Assembly (NCBI GenBank): GCA_025917655.1
Contig: CP084615.1
Coordinates: forward strand, 372,001 to 436,000
DNA length: 64,000 bases
Reading direction: 5' to 3'
Origin: Chlorella sorokiniana
Taxonomy: Eukaryota; Chlorophyta; Trebouxiophyceae; Chlorellales; Chlorellaceae
Numbering within the stretch: position 1 is the stretch's first letter; the number at the start of each line of letters is the position of its first letter. Shown piece after piece: positions 1 through 12,275 of this stretch. The notes under the pieces are model-generated. The model saw only the letters and a program-made list of their open reading frames with translations. It was not told the DNA's origin and made no database searches. Both the position numbers and the translations under genes were made by a program.

Positions 1-3000
1 ACTGGGCATTGCATGCAGTGTTGCGGCAGCTCTGCCCAGAGTTTCCTGTGCGCAGTGCGGCCCTTGCAAACCGACGCCCCCACCACCAACACACCACCGT
101 GTCACCCTCTTCACATGGAGCCAAGGCCCCCACCCCCACCCAACCCAACTTCCTGCTGCAGCTGCACGCCGCCATCAGCCAGGACTGCGGCGACGTTGCG
201 GTGGCTGGCACCTGTGGTCTGGCCCTCTATTCGCGCCGCGCCCGCCGGTGGCGCCTGTTTGGCGATGCAACGCAGGAGCGAAGCCTGCGGGTGAGCCCTG
301 CCGCTGAAGCTGCTGCCGCGCTCCAAGCAGCGCGCAACCACTCGACCCCTGCCGCCATTCCAAGCCGCTACCTGCTTGCGCAGGGCGCCCTGCCGGTCGC
401 TCTTGCTCGCTCTTGGATCCTGCAATTATGGCCCCCGTCTGGTGCCCGCCTGCCCCTGGCCCTATAGGTGCATCGCCTGCTGTGGCTGCCGTCCGGCGTT
501 GTGGCGGCAGTGGCGCACGTGGAGGGCAGGGGCGGCAAGGAAGCCGGCCCGCAACTGCTGCTGTACCCGCAGTACCACCTCGACAACGCCTCCCTGCTGG
601 CACGCGTGCCGCTCAAGCAGGTGTGCTGCTGCTGCAAACGTGTGCGGGACGCTGTATTGGATTGTGCATGGCCGACTGGTGGCTTGCTGCGACCGCCCAA
701 GTCTGGCTGGAGGCTGGAAACCGACGATGGGCCGTGGCAGCTCACCACGGCTGGAGGAAGAGAAAAAGATTGTGCTCACAACCTGCTGTTCTCCTAGACA
801 ACTGCCGCTAATGGTACTGCCACTGCACTTTGCGGTACCGCCGCAGGTCCCGGTGGCCATGGACGCTGTGGGCTGGCACCTGCTGCTGGCGTTTGCGCCG
901 CTGGAGGTGCAGCTGTACAGGTGAGGTCTTCAGGCAGTACAAGCCTCCAGCTGTTGAGGCAGGCGTCCTGCTCCCCGGCGGTAGCTGAGGCCAATCAGGG
1001 CCATCCAGGGCAGCCCCTCCTGGGCAGCCCCAGAGCTGCTGTGGTTTCAGGCTTGCCCTAGCTCGCAGCATGCCGTAGTCCGCCCCCCTCCACACACACA
1101 CACACCCAACCCCTCAACCCCCACCCACTTCCACCCACCCACCACACCTACTTGAACAAGCACCCCTCAACCCCCACTCCGCCCGCTTCAGGGTCGCTGT
1201 GGAGGGAGCTCTGGGGCCGCAGGGGCGCCCCACCGCTCGACTCGACCTGCTGCGGGAGCTTTCCATCCTGGGCCTGGCCAACCCGCTGCAGGTGCGGGCC
1301 GCTGCTGCGTCTCCGCTTGCGGGCCATGCTGGGGGCCTGAGTCTACAGGCAGGGCACCCGGGCGGCTGCCGCTGCTCCAGCTGCCGCGGCGCCCGCGCAG
1401 CAGCCCAAACGGTGCGGTGCTGATGCCGCCGCGCTGCCTGCAGGAGATTGCGCTGGTGGATCCTGCCAGCCTGGCGCCGACCGCCGACACCTCAGCCACC
1501 CCCAGCTCAGGCTCCAGCTCTGCCCAGCTGCAGCAGCAGGGCGGCACTCAGCGGGAGGCCGATGCCCGGGGCAGCGGCGCCGGCGATGGAGCGGCCGGGG
1601 CCGACGCCTCCTGGCCGCAGCTCAAAGTGGCCACCCGGCCGCGACCGCCAGCTGCGGATGAGGCGGCGCGGGCAGAGGGCCAGCCAGAGGCGCCGCAGCT
1701 GTGCGTGCTGCTGCGGGCGGGGGGCATCTTGAGCAAGCTGGATCTGCAGGAAGGCACCGAGGTGCTGCTGTCAGACGCCATCGAGCGCTTCTGGCTGCCT
1801 ATCTCCGCCGCTGCCGCCGCCGGCGGCGCCCCGCCCCCGCCCCGCCCCAGGCGCCGCCTCTCGCAGGCAGCGACAGCACTGCGTCGCTGGCACGAGCCGC
1901 CTCGGAGGCGGAGCTGTCTGCTGGCGGGTCAGCGCCGTTGGGCAGCTTCTTTCCTGCTGCAACCGAGCCCCCGGGGCAGCCGCCGCGGGTGGAGATGCCG
2001 TGGTGGTGCTACGGCCCCGCGGCATGCAGCTCTGGTTCCCCTCCTCCCTCTCCGACCCCCTCACCCCCTCCCTACGCGCCCTCTCGCTCGCCAGCCCAAC
2101 CCGCACTGGGCTGGCGGCGGCGGCGGCGGCGGCAGCCACCAACTCCACCGACCCGGAGCTGGAGTTTGACAGGGAGGTGTACCCCATCGGGGTCTCCCTG
2201 GCCGAGGTTTCAATCGTGGGTGAGCCACGCAGATGCTGCCGCCCCCACCCACCCCCCACACACACACCCACACCCACACAGACACACTACACAGCCGCAC
2301 ACTGAAATTCTTCCTGGCTTTTGCGGCAGCGGGCTTCCCGCCCGCCCATCCGTTGCATGCGCCAAGCCACGCAGCGGCGCCTGCCCCCGCATGCTGCCCC
2401 TGCAGCCTCAACCGGTTGCTGTGTGGGGACCAGGGTATGGGTCCGCCTGTGCCGTTATTGCGCCCGGGTGCAGGCATTTTGTCACACCTGCCACCCGTTG
2501 TTTCGGTGTGCACGCAGCCGCCAAGCTTGCTTCCCTATGCTGCTCCAGACTGGCCTGCTTTACTCCCCACGCTCTGCCCTTGGCCCCCTCCCCCACAGGC
2601 ATGATGCAGCGCACGGTGCGCAGCCAGGCCTTCCCGCCGACGGCGCCGCAGTCGCTGTGCCTGCACCCGCTGCCGGAGAGCCAGCCGGTGCTGCCCTGCC
2701 TGCTGCGGCGCCTGCTGCAGCGGGGGCGGGCCGACGACGCGCTGGAGTTGGCTCGGTGGGTTGCTGGGGCGGCGGATGCCTGTGTGGTGCTGCCGGGCGG
2801 GTGAGGGATGCACGCGTGGAAGTGTGGGAGGTTGTGGGGGCGATGAGGGGGTGGCTGGGCTGCTCATTTGTGGGGCTTGCAGACGGAGTCGAGTTGGGGT
2901 GGGAAGCCCGCCGGCCGCACCAGCCCTGCCCATGCGACGTCCCCACGTGCTTCGCCCCCCCTTCCTCCACAAACCCCGCCCCTTGCGTCCTGCCCAGGTG

Positions 3001-4122
3001 GCACTCTGGCGGCCCCCACTTCAACCGATCCCTGGAGTGGCTGCTCTTCACTGCCCTGGAGCTGGACGCCGAGCAGCGGCCCACGCCGGCGGGAGCAGCG
3101 GAGGCCTCGCCTCACGGCGCAGGCCGCCCGCGCTTCAACTCATCCTATGGGGTAACAGTCGGGGCAGCTCCCGCCCCGTCACAGCAAGCGCGGGGGGCCA
3201 GCAGCAGCCCGCGGCGGCGGGGCCCCTGCTGGCGGCGGCGGCGCGCCTGCTGGCCGCCTTCCCTCAGTTTGCAGAGGTGGTGGTCAGCGTGGCGCGCAAG
3301 ACAGACGCCACGCTGTGGCCCGCGCTCTTTGCCGCCGTCGGCTCCCCGGCCCGCATGTGCCAGGGCCTGCTGCAGGCGGAGAAGCTGCAGGTGCGGGCGG
3401 TACAGGACGATGCATGGCTGGACAAGGCCGCACAGCCGCCTGCCCGCCCATGCTGTTGGCACGCTTCTTGACAGCCAGCCAGCCAGCACTGTGGAGGGAA
3501 GACGTCAGGCAGGCACAGGCGCTGCTTGGCCTGTCACCCACCAGCCCCCTTCCCCAGCTTCCTCACCTACCCCACTCCTGCAAACCCTCTTTTGACCCTC
3601 AACCCTTTGACACGCGCGTTCACAACATGTCATATCTGCCTGCCTGCTGCCGTGCAGAGCGCGGCGTGCTGTCTGGTGATCGTGGAGCACATCGAGGGGC
3701 GGGCCCAGGCGCAGGCCCAGGCGCTGCAGCTGATCCAGGCGGCGCTGGCGGCGGGGCAGTACGGCCTGGCCTCCGACCTGCTGCGCTTCCTTGTACCGCC
3801 CGGGAGGCTGAGCTGGCAGCTGAGCTGGCGCTGGAGGCGCAGCAACGGGCGGCGGCGGCGGCGTCAGAGGGCGGGCAGGCGCATGCTTCCCAGCGACAGC
3901 GGCGGCAGCAGCAGGAGCAGGCGAAAGATCAGCCCCGAGGGGAAGAGGAGGGGCAGGCGAGTGTCGGGGGCGGCGGCGGGTCAGCCCGGGCGCAGGAGGA
4001 GCAGCAGGCGCAGCAGGGCGGGTCTTGGTTCTGGGGCCTGTTTGGCGGCGGCGGCGGCGGCGGGCGCTGGCGGCGAGCCCGCAGCGGCCCCGCAGGATCC
4101 TGCGCCTTCAGAGCCGCCCCTC

Positions 4123-4156
<34 letters not shown>

Positions 4157-5254
4157 CAGCCGCAGCGCAGGAGGGCGAGGAGGACGAGGAGGGCGGCGCT
4201 GCGGCCGAGGCGTGGCGCCTGACGGCGGCGCACGCATGGCGCCTGCTGGACTCGGGCGCGCTCAGGTGGGCCACAAGCACCTCCAGCTGGCTGCCGCCTG
4301 CATCTCAAGCGCTGCACCAGGCCGGGGGCAGCTGCTCGCGAAGGCTGTGCAGGGGGCGGGTGGCGGCTGTGCCAGCCTGGGTGTCCCATCTCCCAACGCC
4401 GCCTCCCCTGTCGCTCCCTGGATCGCGCTGGGGAGATTGCTCGTCTTGCTGTGCCTGGCTTTGAAGAATGTAAAGTAAGGGACCGACCACCTTTGCCCCC
4501 TGACCCCACCGCAGAGATGCTGCACAGCTGGCCAGAGCGCTGTCCGACCTGCACGGCGGCCTGGCCGCGCTGCTGGGCGCCACGGCGGGGAGGCGCCCGA
4601 GGCGGCCGCCCAGCTGGCGCCTTCCGCCGCCGCCGCCGCCTCCGCGCTCTTTGTGGCCTCCAACGAGTTTGCCGCCGTCGACCGCGACGCTGAGCTGGCG
4701 CTGGCTGCGGAGCAGCTGCTGACGGGTGGGGCGCAGCTGACACCCCTTCTGCAGTTCAGCGCTGGCCCTGCATCACTCTTCCATTCGGGCCCAGTGCTGC
4801 AATGCGGGGCCGGGGTTCATGCCATGCACGGCGATGGCCCGCCTGACTCTTATGCGTCTTAACTTTTAGGGGCGCTGGCTGCCGGCACCCTGCCGCTCTG
4901 TCCGTTGTGCAGGCTTTGCGGTGCATAACCCCCTCCCCATCTCACACACACCTGCACGCACAGCCACCCACCCACGCACCCCACCCACCTCTCCCCGTTC
5001 CCGCCCCTCGCCGCTGCAGTGTGCCAGGACGCGGGGTGCGTCAACCTTGCGGCGGCGCTGGCGCTGCTGCTGGGCGACCGCGCGGCGCTGCGCCAGCTGG
5101 CGGACGCGCACCCCGCGTCTGGGCCGACCTGCACTCGCTGCTGGCAAACGACGTCCACCTGTGCGGCTATGCGCCCGTGCTCAGCCCGCTGCCCTCCCCC
5201 ATGCTGGCCTCTGCGGCGGCGGCGGCGGCGCGAATGAACAGCGCCTCAGCCTGA
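1..5254 (+). CDS. RIC1: RIC1-like Rab6 guanine-nucleotide exchange factor subunit, 5' partial
   Basis: RIC1 pairs with RGP1 to activate Rab6/Ypt6 at the Golgi. The window opens inside the N-terminal beta-propeller part: exon words DVAVAGTCGLALYS and RRWRLFGDA (about 185-290) are typical of it, followed by WHLLLAFAPLEVQLY near 870-920. The C-terminal RIC1 domain is clear: CLHPLPESQPVLPCLLRRLL (about 2660-2725), FNRSLEWLLFTALELD (about 3020-3070), FPQFAEVVVSVARKTDATLW (about 3260-3320) and GQYGLASDLLRFL (about 3755-3795). The stop is TGA at 5252-5254. Between the last conserved blocks is an algal low-complexity insert with Q10 and Gly/Ala runs. The frame breaks at the C run 2015-2018, the G run 3149-3152, the C run 3799-3801 and the C run 5111-5114; one added base restores the expected protein each time. 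The identification is firm; the 5' end lies outside the window. Confidence 0.85.
4126..4155 (+). repeat. (CAG)10 polyglutamine tract in RIC1
   Basis: Ten CAG codons follow a Glu codon and encode Q10 inside the low-complexity insert of the RIC1-like gene, before an acidic stretch. It is a pure trinucleotide run, so length variation between strains is likely. The insert is not part of the conserved RIC1 domain. Confidence 0.9.
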
Positions 5255-5547
5255 GGGGCGCCCAGACCGCCACACACCTGGACTGCGATTCTTTACTGGC
5301 CCCGTGCAATCTTGCGCTGGACTCGTGTTTTGTCTGCAGCTTTAAACTTAAAGTCGGCGCAGCACAACAGCTCGAACTGCGTATCGATCGTTGCATGACG
5401 ACGTCAACCATGCCGGGAAAACCATTCTCACACAAAGGTATGGGGTATAGAGTGTAGACGTACCAGAAGCAATCGCACCTCTAGTGGATTTTGCAGGGTT
5501 TTGCGCGCATGCAGTTGATCTCACCATGGACTGCCGCCCGCAGCCCC

Positions 5548-8500
5548 TCACAGCTCCCGAGCCTCCACCACCTCCTCCGCTTCAATGGCCGCTGCCATGG
5601 CCGCGGCGGGGCTGTACGGGTCCCACGCCCTCGGCATTGCAAACAAATGGATGCTCTGGTCCTTGGCATCGCACCTGCGCTTGGCGGGGAAGCAGCGCGG
5701 CAGCCATTGGCGTTGCTTGCACATCCCACCAACCTTTCGGATTCGGGTACAGGCAGCACAAGCACGTATGGCAAGGTCCGGCCGGTTGCTACAAAAGCAT
5801 GCCTGGCAGCGGCCCCCGCCCCCTGCACATCCCAGCGCTGCCCCCTAATAAGCGGCCACCCCGCCAACGGCACAGCGGCACCGCCGCCCAACGCCATTCC
5901 CAGGGGCCCCCGCCCATGGCCTGTGCGCTTCGACCCCAGGCGGCGGCGGCGCGGAGGTAGCAGCAGCGGCGTGCTGGGCAAGGGGCGGCCGGCAGCTGAC
6001 CAGAAGGGCTGGTTGGACTTGGCCTTGTCTGAGGCGATGACAATGCGGAAGTGGTCAATCCAGGAGATGCCCTCGGCGTTGCAGTAGATGACCTGGGGGC
6101 GGTGTTGCAGGATGGATGGGTGGGTGGGTGGGTGGGGGCGGGGATTTGAAGCATGCGAAAGCGAAGAGAGGGGCACAGCGTTGCAGGATGGATGGGTGGG
6201 TGGGCAGTTTGGAGTGGGGATGGTGTGTGTGGGCGGGTGGATGTTTGAGTGTGGAGGGACGGGATGCGGGGGGATTTGTGGCATGCGACAGCAAGAGAGG
6301 GGCGTGCTTCTGGCTTTCAACCAGTGAGGGACGCAATGGGAAGCAGGCGTCCCCTTTCAAACCGCGCCCCACTTTGCAGAGTTCACGGCGACGAGAAATG
6401 CATGGCGGCACGCGGCGGCGGCGCAGGGCGGCCCCCGGGCGTCGGCGCTCGCCTGGCAGTGGTTGTCACGGGGCAGGTAGAGCGTGATGCCCTCCTGAGA
6501 GGCAAACTCCAGCTCGTCGCCGTTGAAGTCACCGACCTGAGCCAGCAAACGCAAGAGCGGAAGCCGCAAAGGGGGCGGGTCGGCAGGCGACGAGGCAGCT
6601 GGCGGGCTCTTGAGCCACACCGACAAGATACCACCACGCGCGGGGAGCCCGGCGGGCGCACAGCGCGGGGCAGCATGTTGAGCTGTGCAAGGAGAGCAGC
6701 TGGGCGCCGGCCCCCGTGCGGCGGCTGCGGCTGCGGCGGCGACGGCGGCGACATGGCGGCGCACCCAGATCGCCGACTCCTCCTGGCTCAGGATGGCCAG
6801 CTTCTGGGTCTCGTAGTTGTAGGCCTGCGTGGGGCGCACTGCTACTTAATCTAGGGGGAAGAAGGGTTGCAATGGCGCGGGAGGCGGGAAGGAGGAGGAA
6901 GCAAGCAGTGCGATAGGGCAGCGGGCTGGGAGCATGCAGCAGCGGGCGGCAGGGCCAGGCAACGGGCTGGCGCACCATGTGCAGCTCTCCGCATTGGCAG
7001 CGAGCATGAAGCAAGCAAAGCAGGCAGAGCGCGGCCAGCAGGCGGCGCACCATGCCGGCGTAATCTCGGAAGTCGGCGGAGGGCGGCACCTCAATGGTCT
7101 TGGTCGGCTCCCACACGCACTCGCCGTCGCTGCAAGGAAAACAGATGGAGAAATTGTAAACATCAATCAGCAAGCAGTACAACCAATTTGAAGGGGGCCC
7201 GGCATGCAGCCTCCACAGGCAGGTCAACAGAGAGCGCGGCTGCGGCGGCCGGCTGCAGCAAGCCAGGATTGCTTGTGGTCCGCACTCCCACTCCCACCAC
7301 GATTAGACACCCACCCACACATCCTTCGTGCGGCCGGCCCGCCACAACCTCCACCCACCTCGACTCTTTGAGCTGCGACACGATGATGCGGCCATTGCCG
7401 GCATCCCGCCCCTTGGCGCCGCCCGCACAGTGGTTGCCCTCGCACATGCCCAGCAGCACGGGGCCGGAGGGTGTGTGCAGGTACTGGATGCTCTCAAAAC
7501 CCTGCACAGCGGCAGGGCCAAGCCTGAGCAATCGACGACACGAAAGACACAAAGGACACCCAGTACGTTCCCCAGGCATCCACCGCGCCTGCCGACATTG
7601 CCAGCGGCAGAGCCGTACCAGCCAATCACCAACTGCAGCCCTGTACCGCTGGCGGTACCGCCCACCTTGTTCTCCTCCTCCAGCTCGAAGTCCACCGGGC
7701 ACACCTTGACCGTCTCGTAGTCGCTGCGGTCGGCAGCCAGCTGCACCGGAGGGAGAGCAGGGGCGCTGGTGGTCAGCGTCGGCACGTTCCCCCAACACTA
7801 CTTTATCTTTCGTGAAGGGAAAGGAGGGAGCAGGGCCGGAGGGCGCGGGGAAAGGGGGGGGGGGCCCGCTGGCGGTAGCTCGTGCGGGGCAGCAACCGCG
7901 GTACGGGCGCCGCGCTCTGCACCTTGACATGGCGGATCACGGGCTTGAAGGTGCCGCCGCCCTCGGCGTCCTGGGCAGACTGCAGGCAGGCGGGGGCGGG
8001 GCAGGCGCAGCTGGTGGACACGGGCGCCAGCAATCGTCGTTGGAACACAGGAGTGAGGAGACAAGCACCGCAGCTGCAACCGCACGAGGCGGGCGTCGTC
8101 AGGCATGCTGCGCAGCGTGACCACAGCGCGTCACCTCGTGCAGCAGCAAGAAGGTGTCATCCTCTGGCACGTACGCAATGCCCTCGAACTGGCTCTCGGG
8201 CTCCCAGTCCCCAATCAGCTTGTTGTCCGGGTCGCTGCAGGCGGGGGGGGCGCAGGGCGGCGGCGGTGGGGGGGCAGTTGACCCGGAGGCAGGCAGAGAT
8301 GGGCCCTGCAGAACAGCCTCCATTGTGGGGCCCCGGTGAGCGCCCTCAAGAGGGAGCTCACCGGAACTGGAAGCGGCTGTCCAGGTAGCCGACGCTCATG
8401 GCGCTGCACAGACGAGGGGTTGATGGAGGGCAAATGAGGGGGTGGTTTAGGGATGCATGTTGCATGTGTGTGTTGGGCGGAAGGGCCCCGGCTGGGGGTT

Positions 8501-9131
8501 GCAAGGGGGCTGGGAGGTGGAAAGGGCCTTGGGAGCACAGTGGGTGGCTGCGGCCGCTGGGCTAGGCTGTAGCTGCTTAGCAGGGGCAACTCTAGCCACT
8601 GGAGCTGGCGGTGGGGGAGGGCGGCTCACTTGTCAAACACCACGTAGTACTTGCCGCGCACGCGGGCCACGGCTGCAGCAGGGGAGCGGGGGGGCGAGCA
8701 AGGTTTAGGCATGCGAGATCTCACGCATGTGTGATGGTAAGGGAGGCAGGTGCGTGTGTGTGTGGTGTGTGTGGTGGTATTGGTGGTGGTGGGGCGGGGG
8801 CTTGGGGTTGATGGGCGCAAGGGGCGTGCGGTTGATGGGCGCAAGGCTATAGTCCCTGGAGCCCCCACGCAGGCAAAATACGTGTAGGCCACCTACCGCT
8901 GGCCTCGAACACGGTGCTGTTGCGCAGCTCAGGGAAGAGCCCTGCGAAGGGTGCTTCCTTGATGGTCTTCAGCGTCGTCTTGCGCACGCGCCCCTTGTGG
9001 CACGACTTGCCCTTGTCCAAAGGATCAGCGCCCGCCTCGCTAGCCCGCACAACGTTCAGACTCGCGGCTGCGGCAGCGTGCGCCAGAAGCAGCAGCAGCA
9101 GCGGTGCCCAGGCAGGGACACGAAAAGCCAT
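5548..9131 (-). CDS. Secreted beta-propeller-like protein of unknown function
   Basis: The ATG at 9131-9129 opens a clear signal peptide (MAFRVPAWAPLLLLLLAHAA, ending near AAAASL). About twelve short exons follow. Readable pieces in order are KYYVVFDK (about 8630-8660), AMSVGYLDSRFQF (about 8365-8405), a blade with FEGIAYVPEDDTFLLLHEV (about 8140-8200), FKPVIRHVKV, YETVKVCPVDFELEEEN, FESIQYLHTPSGPVLLGMC (about 7440-7500), FNGDELEFASQEGITLY, AEGISWIDHFRIVIASDKAK (about 6015-6080), and a last exon 5548-5674 with KDQSIHLFAMP ending at TGA. The recurring F/AEGI-type motif followed by a beta strand resembles six-bladed propellers of the SdiA-regulated/phytase-like-esterase kind. That is inference from pattern; no catalytic residues can be assigned. 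It sits first in a same-strand run with PC-esterase and GT61 genes, consistent with a wall or secretory role. The gene is well supported; its function is not. Confidence 0.75.
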
Positions 9132-9600
9132 GATGAACGTGGCACCTGGTAAGGGGAGGACGGGGCAAGGTCGTTGTACTGGCGGCGGACAGCGAGTTTG
9201 ACGGCGGCGGCGGCAGCGGCAGTCGGTTTCGCGAAGCTGCGGTGAGCGGAAGCTTGCATCAAGCCGATCCCCGCCAAGCTCACCTCGGAACAAGGGGTGT
9301 GCGGCGCTGCGCCGGAACGACAGTCTTGATGCCGTGAAAACCTTTGATCAGTCTCAGCGCTGCGCGGCTCGATCGTCAATATACACGATCGGCCACTCGT
9401 TGTGTGACCCCACGCGATATGCGCGGGTAAATCGCGACCCTAGTGCCAGGCTGGCGCCGCCACCCGCCTCGAGCGGGGCAGCGTTCTCCTCAACGATACT
9501 ACGAAAAGAGTGTGCAGGAAGGGTCCTACAGGACATCATCGAAATTTGGATGTGAACTGATATTTATACATTGGTCAATTTCGCATCGCAACCTCGCGGC
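9132..9600. other. Intergenic, upstream of secreted protein gene
   Basis: This stretch separates the start of the secreted-protein gene from the stop of the PC-esterase gene, both on the minus strand. It must hold the promoter of the former and the 3' UTR of the latter. No clear TATA box or TTACA (minus-strand TGTAA) was seen. Confidence 0.5.
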
Positions 9601-11954
9601 TCACTCTCTGGGCCGCCTCCGCAGCGACGGCCGCTGCGGCGCCGCGAGCACTGCGGGCGCCCCCAGCCCGCCCTCTCGCAGCGCTTCGTTCAGCAGGAAG
9701 AGCCAGAGGTGGTAGGCTGAGGGATGGCACCAGTGGGTACATTCCCGGGGCATGTGGGTAGCCCAGAAGGGCATCGAGGCCTCCCAAGTGCGCAGGTGGG
9801 CGTCGGCCAGGCGGCCAACATACGGCGCCGCCGCCACGTTCCACATGCCGCCGCCCCGCGCCAGAGGCTCCCCGCGCGCCCACGCCTCCCACGCCACGCA
9901 CTCCTCCGCATGGAACTCGCCGACGTAGTAGCCGGTGCCAGGGAAGTGCTGCGGCGGCGTGTCCATCCACACGGCGGCGGGCAGGCGGGCGGCGTGCGCC
10001 TCCCGGAACGCCGCCAGCTGCTCCAGCTCCCGCTGGTACTTGGAGCCTGGGCCCGGCACGGCGCAGTCGCCTGTCTCCGTGCAGTTGCCATCAAACTCAA
10101 AGTAGTGCAGCCTTTGGGGGATCGGGGGGATTGGATGGGGCCGACACACACCACAGGGTATTGAGCAGCGCTGGCGCCGCTGGTGGCACTACCAGCGTTG
10201 CAGCTGGCCTCTGCTTGCTGAGGCGGCTGCTGCTGCCACGCGAGTGCTGCCCCTCTTCAGGCCATGCACAGCGCATTCCAGTACACGCAGAAACACGCAA
10301 GCGGTACCGCTCACCCCGTGTTGTACACCAGCAGGTCGTCCTTGAAGCCTGGCACGTGCTGCATGAGCGTCGGCAGCACCGCCCCCACCATATCCCCAGC
10401 GGTGTCTGCGCGCACCACGCACACGCGGGTGCCGTGGGCCAGCTCCAGGCACTCTGGCGGTACCGGCCACCAGCTCTTGCAGTATCCCTGCCGAGCGGTG
10501 GCCAGCCGCTGCATGGCTGCAGGCGGCACCGGGTCGCTGCGGCAGGGGAGCGGAGCAGCCGTGAGGTGCCGGCCATTCAGCGGGTTGCGAGGCATGCTGG
10601 CGCAGCCAAGGCACACGAGCAGCGCGCGGGACCCGCTGGTTTGAGGGGTCACCCCGCCGCCCAGCTTGCTTGGTTGCAACAGGCACGCAGTGGCGCCCGC
10701 GCGCAGCTCACGTGCGGCGAAGGGTGGGCGCAAACTCTCGCAGGAAGCACTCCAGCGCATAGTACCAATGCCTGAGCAGCGGGCGGGAGGAGCAGGGGCA
10801 GAGGCGATGTCAGTGCCCTGCAGCGTGCGCCGCTGTCGGGAGGCCAGGAGTGCATGGGTTTGCACCACATTTGGCCACACCCAGCGAGCTGCCTGCTCAG
10901 CTGCACACCGCAGCATGCCCTGCCGCGTGGAGGCCGAGCGCGCTGGGTTTGCGTTCAGCTGCTCACACCACCACGCACCACATCTGGCTGTCACCGATGG
11001 CCCAGAGCGTGCGGCCACGGATGCGCTGGAACAGCTCGCATGGCGAGAAATCCTGCGAGGCGTTGAAAACTGGGTTTGTTAGGGATTGTGGTGAGGTGGC
11101 GGGAGGGTGCGGGGGGGGATGGGGGCACCCGGGCGGCGGCTAAGCGGAGGCAGTGCTGGACGCCTGCACGCCCATGTTCACGCTGTTGCAAAATGCACTG
11201 CACTTGCCAACAAACCGCAGACAGCCTGCGCTGTACAGGCAGATGAAACCCACGTGCAGGGGTAGCCGTCCTGCAGCAGGGCCGCCGCCGCCGCCTCGGA
11301 GCGCCCTCGCCAGGGTACAGCTTGCCGCACAGGCGGCTGTCAAACTGGCACACGCCGCAGCAGGTGTGGGGCAGGCGCGTGATGTTGCAGGCGTCGCCCA
11401 CGGGGGGCCTGGCAGTGGCCGCAGGACTCCTGCCTGCTGGGCAGCGCCTCCCGGTGAGGTTGAGGAGGAAGGGGAGCTCGGTGTCGGGCGGCCGCAGCAG
11501 CACATCGCCTGCGGCAGGAAACGCAGCGTCCCCACTCTTCAATCATTCGATTCGGCTGTGAGCAGCACCCAAAAAGAAACAGAGCACCACCATGGTGGTA
11601 ATATACATGGATCGCCTGTGAAGACCCATCACAGGACTCCCCGCAGCCCCGCTCACCTTCCGGCGTCACCGTGCATCGCGAGGCGGGAGTGGTGAAGACG
11701 CTCCCTGGCCGCTCCTGCCATGCAGCTGCATCTTGAACAACCTCTGCTTGCGCCCATAAGTCAGGAGAGAGGGGCCTGTAGCCTCTGTACCCCTGCCAGA
11801 GCCTGTCGGCCTGGCTGCGCAGCACCGGCGCCGCCACGAGCCCCAGGGACAACAGCGCCAGGAGCCCTACAAAGGCCGGCGCGGCGTAGGTTGAGACCTC
11901 GGCCCCACGCTTTGGCGGATGCGAGGCCAGCGGGCCCTGCAAAAGCTCCACCAT
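9601..11954 (-). CDS. TBL/PC-esterase family type II membrane protein, putative polysaccharide O-acyltransferase/esterase
   Basis: The ATG at 11954-11952 begins a short cytosolic stretch and one membrane anchor (AFVGLLALLSLGLVAAPVL, about residues 27-45), the topology of Golgi glycan-modifying enzymes. A Cys-rich luminal part (NITRLPHTCCGVCQFDSRLC) follows, then the PC-esterase/TBL block I: FSPCELFQRIRGRTLWAIGD with the nucleophile motif GDSQMW (about 10985-11055). HWYYALECFLREFAP (about 10730-10770) and FDGNCTETGDC (about 10040-10095) come next, then the C-terminal block RECTHWCHPSAYHLW (about 9690-9735). Plant TBL enzymes acetylate wall polysaccharides and carry GDS plus DxxHWC motifs. Here the Asp of the second motif is Glu (ECTHWC). 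The stop is at 9601-9603. At least five exons are readable. Family assignment is good; the substrate is unknown. The neighbouring GT61 genes suggest the same wall or secreted glycan. Confidence 0.78.
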
Positions 11955-12275
11955 GACTTTAGGCGTGAGCCATAAAATTCAACTGTCACGCTTGCGGAAC
12001 CCGACACCTGAAGCGGGGGAGCCGCTGAAACTCTCAGGCATTCAGGTGATTGATGGAGTTAATGGAGGCCGACGGCGCTCCGCAGCCGGAACCTGCCGTC
12101 ATGCTGCGCCCTGCCCAGCACACCGTGGCGCTGAACCGCCACCGCCGGCAACTTGGGCCGGGTTGCATGTGCAGCATGGGGGATTCTGTTGCGCACGCGC
12201 ATCTTTGGTCTAAGAAGTTAATAATTCATGAATATTTGTCAGAAGCAGCTTCGCTTTTTCACTTCAGTAAAGCTG
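11955..12275. other. Intergenic, PC-esterase promoter / GT61-A 3' region
   Basis: About 320 bases between two minus-strand genes. It is less GC-rich than the flanking exons near 12190-12250. No recognisable element was seen. Confidence 0.45.

Noticed and set aside
5484-5960. Possible plus-strand gene over 5484-5960
   Set aside because: The minus strand here holds the last exon (5548-5674) and an intron of the secreted-protein gene; the plus-strand frame has no recognisable features.
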